A stretch of DNA of 64,000 nt from JBQCHF01 sp051954955. GTDB taxonomy: Bacteria > Actinomycetota > Actinomycetes > Motilibacterales > Motilibacteraceae. Of the stretch, positions 61,241-64,000 are shown one piece after another (within the stretch, counting starts at the first letter, position 1; the number at the start of each line of letters is the position of its first letter). Location: contig JBQCHF010000044.1 in NCBI GenBank assembly GCA_051954955.1, forward strand, positions 22,311 to 86,310, given 5' to 3'. Below the pieces are notes generated by a model. It was not told where the DNA came from. It saw only the letters and a program-made list of their open reading frames with translations, and made no database searches. The position numbers and the translations under genes are program-made.

Positions 61241-63069
61241 GGCGACCACCCGCTGCGGTCCAGGAGCGGTCCCGGCAGCTCCACCACGCAGGCCCGCAGC
61301 CGCTCGCCGAGCGCCTTGGCCTGCGGGTCGACCAGCGAGTTCTCCGCCACGCCCCGGCCCAGCAGGCCGCGCACCACCACGTTCACCGCGCGCAGGTTGG
61401 GAAGCTGATGCACCTCGACCTCGTGTGCGGCGGTCTCCGGCAGCAGCTCGTGCACCCGCTCGGCGGTGAGGAACCCGGCCAGCCAGGCGTAGGCCTCGTC
61501 GGTGCGGCCCCACACCCCCACGTTGGCGTCCCCGCCCTTGTCCCCCGATCGCGCCCCGAACACCCGCCCCCATTCGCTGGTGATCATGCAAGAGTTGTTG
61601 ATCCACTCGCGAGCGCCGGCTCCGTCCCCTCCGAGTCGATCAACATCTTTTGCATGATCACCAGGTGGGGTGGCTGGGGTGGCTGGGGTGGCTGAGGTGG
61701 CTGGGGTGGCTGGGGTGGCGGGGGTGGGGGTGGTGGGGGTGGGGGTGGTGAGGGTGGCGACATGGGCGCCGTCGAGGTGGACGTGCTGGGGGACGGCGGC
61801 GGCGGCGATGCGGCCGGGGACGAAGACGCCGTAGGGGGTGGGCTCGCCGGGCGGGGTGGTGGGGAAGAAGCCGGGGTAGGAGGCGAGCGCGAGCTCGACG
61901 ACGCGGGCGGTGAAGGGCTTGCCGACCGTGGCCGGGTCGGGGTCCTTGACGGTGATCCGCAGCTCCTCGCCGTCCTGCACCGGGCGGCGGCGCACGTCGA
62001 CCTCGGCCACCGGGGCCAGGACGTCGGCCAGCTGGCGCTCCACCAGCGCGGCCTTGGCGTCCAGGTCGAGCCCGGACAGGACCAGGGTCATCGCGTTGCG
62101 GAAACCGCCGAGCACGTTCACCGACACCTTGAGGTCGGCGGGGGGAGGCGTGCCGCGCGCGCCGCTGATCCGCACCCGGTCCGGGCCCTGCTGCTCCAGC
62201 GCGACGGTGTCGAAGTGCGCGACGACGTCGGGGCCGAGGTAGGCGGGGGCACCGAGCTCGTAGAGCAGCTGGGCGGTGACCGTGCCGACGGAGACCAGGC
62301 CGCCGGTGCCCGGGTGCTTGGTGATGACCGAGGAGCCGTCGGCGGAGATCTCGGCCAGCGGGAACCCGACGTGCTCGAGCCAGGGCACCTCGGCGAAGAA
62401 CGCGTAGTTGCCACCGGTGGCCTGGGCACCGCACTCGAGCACGTGCCCGGCCACCACCGCACCGGCCAGCTGGTCCAGGTCGTGCTCGCCGTCCAGCTGC
62501 CAGCCGAAGCGGTGCGCGGCTGGGCCGACCACCAGCGAGGCGTCGGTGACCCGCCCGGTGACGACGACGTCGGCCCCTGCGGACAGGGCCGCGGCGATGC
62601 CGGCCGCGCCGAGGTAGGCGTTGGCGGTCAGGGGTCGGGCTCGCTCGGCCGGCGGTGACCCGTCCGGCTCGTCGAAGGGGCGCACCTGGTCCAGGCGGTC
62701 CATCACGTCGTCGCCGGTCACGTGGGCGATCCGCGGGTGCAGCCCGAGCCGCTCGGCCAGCTCGTGCAGCGCCTGCGCGCAGCCGGCGGGGTCGAGCCCG
62801 CCGGCGTTGGAGACCACGGTGATGCCGCGGTCCAGGCAGGTGCCCAGCACCTGCTCCATCTGGGTCAGGAAGGTGCGCGCGTAGCCCGATCCCGCCCCGT
62901 GCTTGAGGCGCTGGCGGGCCAGGATGAGCATGGTGAGCTCGGCCAGCCAGTCGCCGGTGAGGACGTCGACCGGACCGCCCTCCACCATCTCGCGGGCGGC
63001 GGAGAGCCGGTCGCCGAAGAACCCCGAGCAGTTGGCCACCCGCAGGACGTCGCTCCCGGGATCGTTCAC
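61237..63069 (-). CDS. AtuA-like protein (DUF1446 plus C-terminal AtuA-type domain)
   Basis: 610 aa. Residues 1-435 form the DUF1446/AtuA domain (VLRVANCSGFFGDRLSAARE, ITVVSNAGGLDPAGCAQALH, GADVVVTGRVTDASLVVGPA). Residues about 498-610 form a second small domain (FGARSGDKGGDANVGVW) that in some bacteria is a separate protein. Family members occur in acyclic terpene and branched-chain acid catabolism, but their reaction is not firmly known. The linker contains a Thr-Pro/Ala-Thr repeat and a type B palindrome read in frame. The GTG start overlaps the upstream carboxylase gene by 4 nt. Confidence 0.86.
   Translation of the reverse strand: MNDPGSDVLRVANCSGFFGDRLSAAREMVEGGPVDVLTGDWLAELTMLILARQRLKHGAGSGYARTFLTQMEQVLGTCLDRGITVVSNAGGLDPAGCAQALHELAERLGLHPRIAHVTGDDVMDRLDQVRPFDEPDGSPPAERARPLTANAYLGAAGIAAALSAGADVVVTGRVTDASLVVGPAAHRFGWQLDGEHDLDQLAGAVVAGHVLECGAQATGGNYAFFAEVPWLEHVGFPLAEISADGSSVITKHPGTGGLVSVGTVTAQLLYELGAPAYLGPDVVAHFDTVALEQQGPDRVRISGARGTPPPADLKVSVNVLGGFRNAMTLVLSGLDLDAKAALVERQLADVLAPVAEVDVRRRPVQDGEELRITVKDPDPATVGKPFTARVVELALASYPGFFPTTPPGEPTPYGVFVPGRIAAAAVPQHVHLDGAHVATLTTPTPTTPTPATPATPATSATPATPATPPGDHAKDVDRLGGDGAGAREWINNSCMITSEWGRVFGARSGDKGGDANVGVWGRTDEAYAWLAGFLTAERVHELLPETAAHEVEVHQLPNLRAVNVVVRGLLGRGVAENSLVDPQAKALGERLRACVVELPGPLLDRSGWSP
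61577..61664. repeat. Type B palindromic repeat inside the AtuA-like gene
   Basis: Arms of 33 nt (61577-61609 and 61632-61664) with 3 mismatches; outer ends CTGGTGATCATGCA and TGCATGATCACCAG. It encodes the linker residues GDHAKDVDRLGG and EWINNSCMITSE between the two domains, without breaking the frame. Confidence 0.78.
61665..61757. repeat. G-rich tandem repeat coding for a Thr-Pro-Ala linker
   Basis: Plus strand shows repeated GGGGTGGCT 9-mers, then GGGGGTGGT units; the minus-strand frame reads PATPATPATSATPATP. Lies directly beside the type B palindrome. The G-tracts could form quadruplex structures. Confidence 0.75.
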
Positions 63070-64000
63070 GGCGCTGCCTCCAGCACCACGAGCACCTCGT
63101 GCGCGTCTACGGACCGGCCCACCGACACCCGCACCTCGGCCACCGTGCCGGCGAGGTCGGCGGTGATCCGGTGCTCCATCTTCATCGCCTCGACCACGAC
63201 GAGCAGGTCGCCCTCCGCCACGACGTCGCCGGGCGCGACCTGGACGGCGGTGACGGTGCCGGGGACCGGAGTGCTCGGCCCCGCGGCCACGGACTCCGCC
63301 GATGCGGCGCTGAACCGCGGCCGCTCCACGAGGAGCGACCGCAGCCCGCCGCCGTCGGTCCACCACCGCACCGGTCCTGCGTCGTCCTCCGACGACTCGT
63401 AGGAGCCCACCGTGATGCGGTGGCGCAGGCCGGCCTCGACGTCGGCGTGGTGGGCGGAGACGTGACGCACCGTCAGGTGGAGCACTTGGGGCTCGGGGTC
63501 CAGGCCGTCCAGGTGCAGCTCGGCCGTCTGGCCGGTCACCCGGTAGCGCACCTCCACCGCGCGGCCGTCGACGTCGAAGACCGTGTGCTGCAAGGGGAAC
63601 GGGACGCTGGACCAGCCGCCGGGTGCGAAGCACAGGGCGTCGGCGGACGCGCGGCGACGGTGCCGGCCGACCAGGACCGCGGCGGCCAGGTGCACGGCCA
63701 GCAGGTCGCTGGGTGCCTGCGGTGCCATCAGGTCCGGCCGGGCGTCGAGCAGGTCGGTGGTGGTGGCGCCGGAGACGGCCTCGTCGCTGCGCAGCAGGTG
63801 GGCCAGGCCGGAGAGGTTGGTGGTGACGCCGTGGATGCGCGTGCGCTCGAGCGCGCGGGCCAGGACGGCCAGCGCCTCGCCGCGGGTGGGCGCGTGCGCC
63901 ACCGCTTTGGCCAGCATGGCGTCGTAGTGCGGGCTGACGACGCTGCCGGTGCGCACGCCGGCGTCCCAGCGAACCGAGGGATCGAGCTCCACCAGGTCCA
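63066..64000 (-). CDS. Biotin-dependent acyl-CoA carboxylase, biotin-containing alpha subunit (C-terminal part; start outside window)
   Basis: The frame runs off the window end, so only the C-terminal ~310 residues are seen. They contain the end of the biotin carboxylase C-domain (SVVSPHYDAMLAKAVAHAPT, LERTRIHGVTTNLSGLAHLL), a BT-like linker domain, and the biotinyl domain with the biotinylation motif VEAMKMEH. The enzyme carboxylates an acyl-CoA; given the neighbours, methylcrotonyl- or geranyl-CoA are likely. The beta subunit is not in the window. The stop overlaps the AtuA-like start by 4 nt. Confidence 0.92.
   Translation of the reverse strand, partial: DLVELDPSVRWDAGVRTGSVVSPHYDAMLAKAVAHAPTRGEALAVLARALERTRIHGVTTNLSGLAHLLRSDEAVSGATTTDLLDARPDLMAPQAPSDLLAVHLAAAVLVGRHRRRASADALCFAPGGWSSVPFPLQHTVFDVDGRAVEVRYRVTGQTAELHLDGLDPEPQVLHLTVRHVSAHHADVEAGLRHRITVGSYESSEDDAGPVRWWTDGGGLRSLLVERPRFSAASAESVAAGPSTPVPGTVTAVQVAPGDVVAEGDLLVVVEAMKMEHRITADLAGTVAEVRVSVGRSVDAHEVLVVLEAAP

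Overview
The window is 64 kb of very GC-rich, gene-dense DNA from a Gram-positive actinobacterium. GTG starts are frequent, genes often overlap by 4 nt, and a four-gene conservon (histidine kinase, roadblock, DUF742, small GTPase) is present. The gene set (conservon, spore photoproduct lyase-like protein, MurL/MurD2 pair, GTP-type PEP carboxykinase, AtuA-type protein) fits Geodermatophilaceae or a close relative. That assignment is inference from gene content, not from a search.

Layout. 1-3.7 kb: 3' part of a class V aminotransferase, a quinone oxidoreductase and moeA. 3.9-9.6 kb: the conservon; its kinase has an unusually long disordered tail. 9.6-11.9 kb: a minus-strand block of HipA-like kinase, DUF3037, mobA and DUF6457. 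12-25 kb: a mixed housekeeping stretch (His-rich CDF exporter, APC permease, lipoprotein, SDR, spore-photoproduct-lyase-like radical SAM protein, GNAT, second quinone oxidoreductase, enoyl-CoA hydratase, DUF192 protein, glucose-6-phosphate dehydrogenase, methyltransferase). It includes a secreted protein followed by two tiny membrane proteins. 25.3-30.8 kb: a thiamine block (thiE, thiO-thiS-thiG, cytX, thiD) with two TPP riboswitches. 30.8-44.4 kb: a hydroxyacid-oxoacid transhydrogenase-like enzyme, a Gfo/Idh oxidoreductase, murL-murD2, a sulfatase divergent from a ROK regulator, an MFS-acyltransferase fusion, two unknown proteins and ctaD.

45.15-50.80 kb is an inserted island. A 52-bp perfect copy of the 3' end of tRNA-Arg(ACG) lies at 45153-45204 and the complete tRNA gene at 50752-50824. 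The old tRNA terminator still sits beside the truncated copy. The island carries an ISL3-family element, a second ISL3 end, an ABM monooxygenase divergent from an AraC/GlxA regulator, and decayed DNA; no integrase is visible.

51-64 kb: PEP carboxykinase, tRNA-Ser(GCT), an acyl-CoA synthetase, a GAF/PAS/GGDEF/EAL protein, and a tightly coupled minus-strand operon for branched-chain or terpenoid acyl-CoA breakdown. In transcription order that operon is biotin-containing carboxylase subunit, AtuA-like, TetR, acyl-CoA dehydrogenase, enoyl-CoA hydratase.

Three small dispersed palindromic repeat types run through the window. Type A has a core GATCACGG-N2/3-CCGTGATC and is intergenic. Type B is a long hairpin whose ends read GTGATCA(T/A)GCA; two of its three copies lie inside open reading frames. 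Type C is a TCGCC..GGCGA hairpin next to type A. Several genes also show a TAN3T box exactly 6-7 nt before the start codon, suggesting leaderless transcripts.
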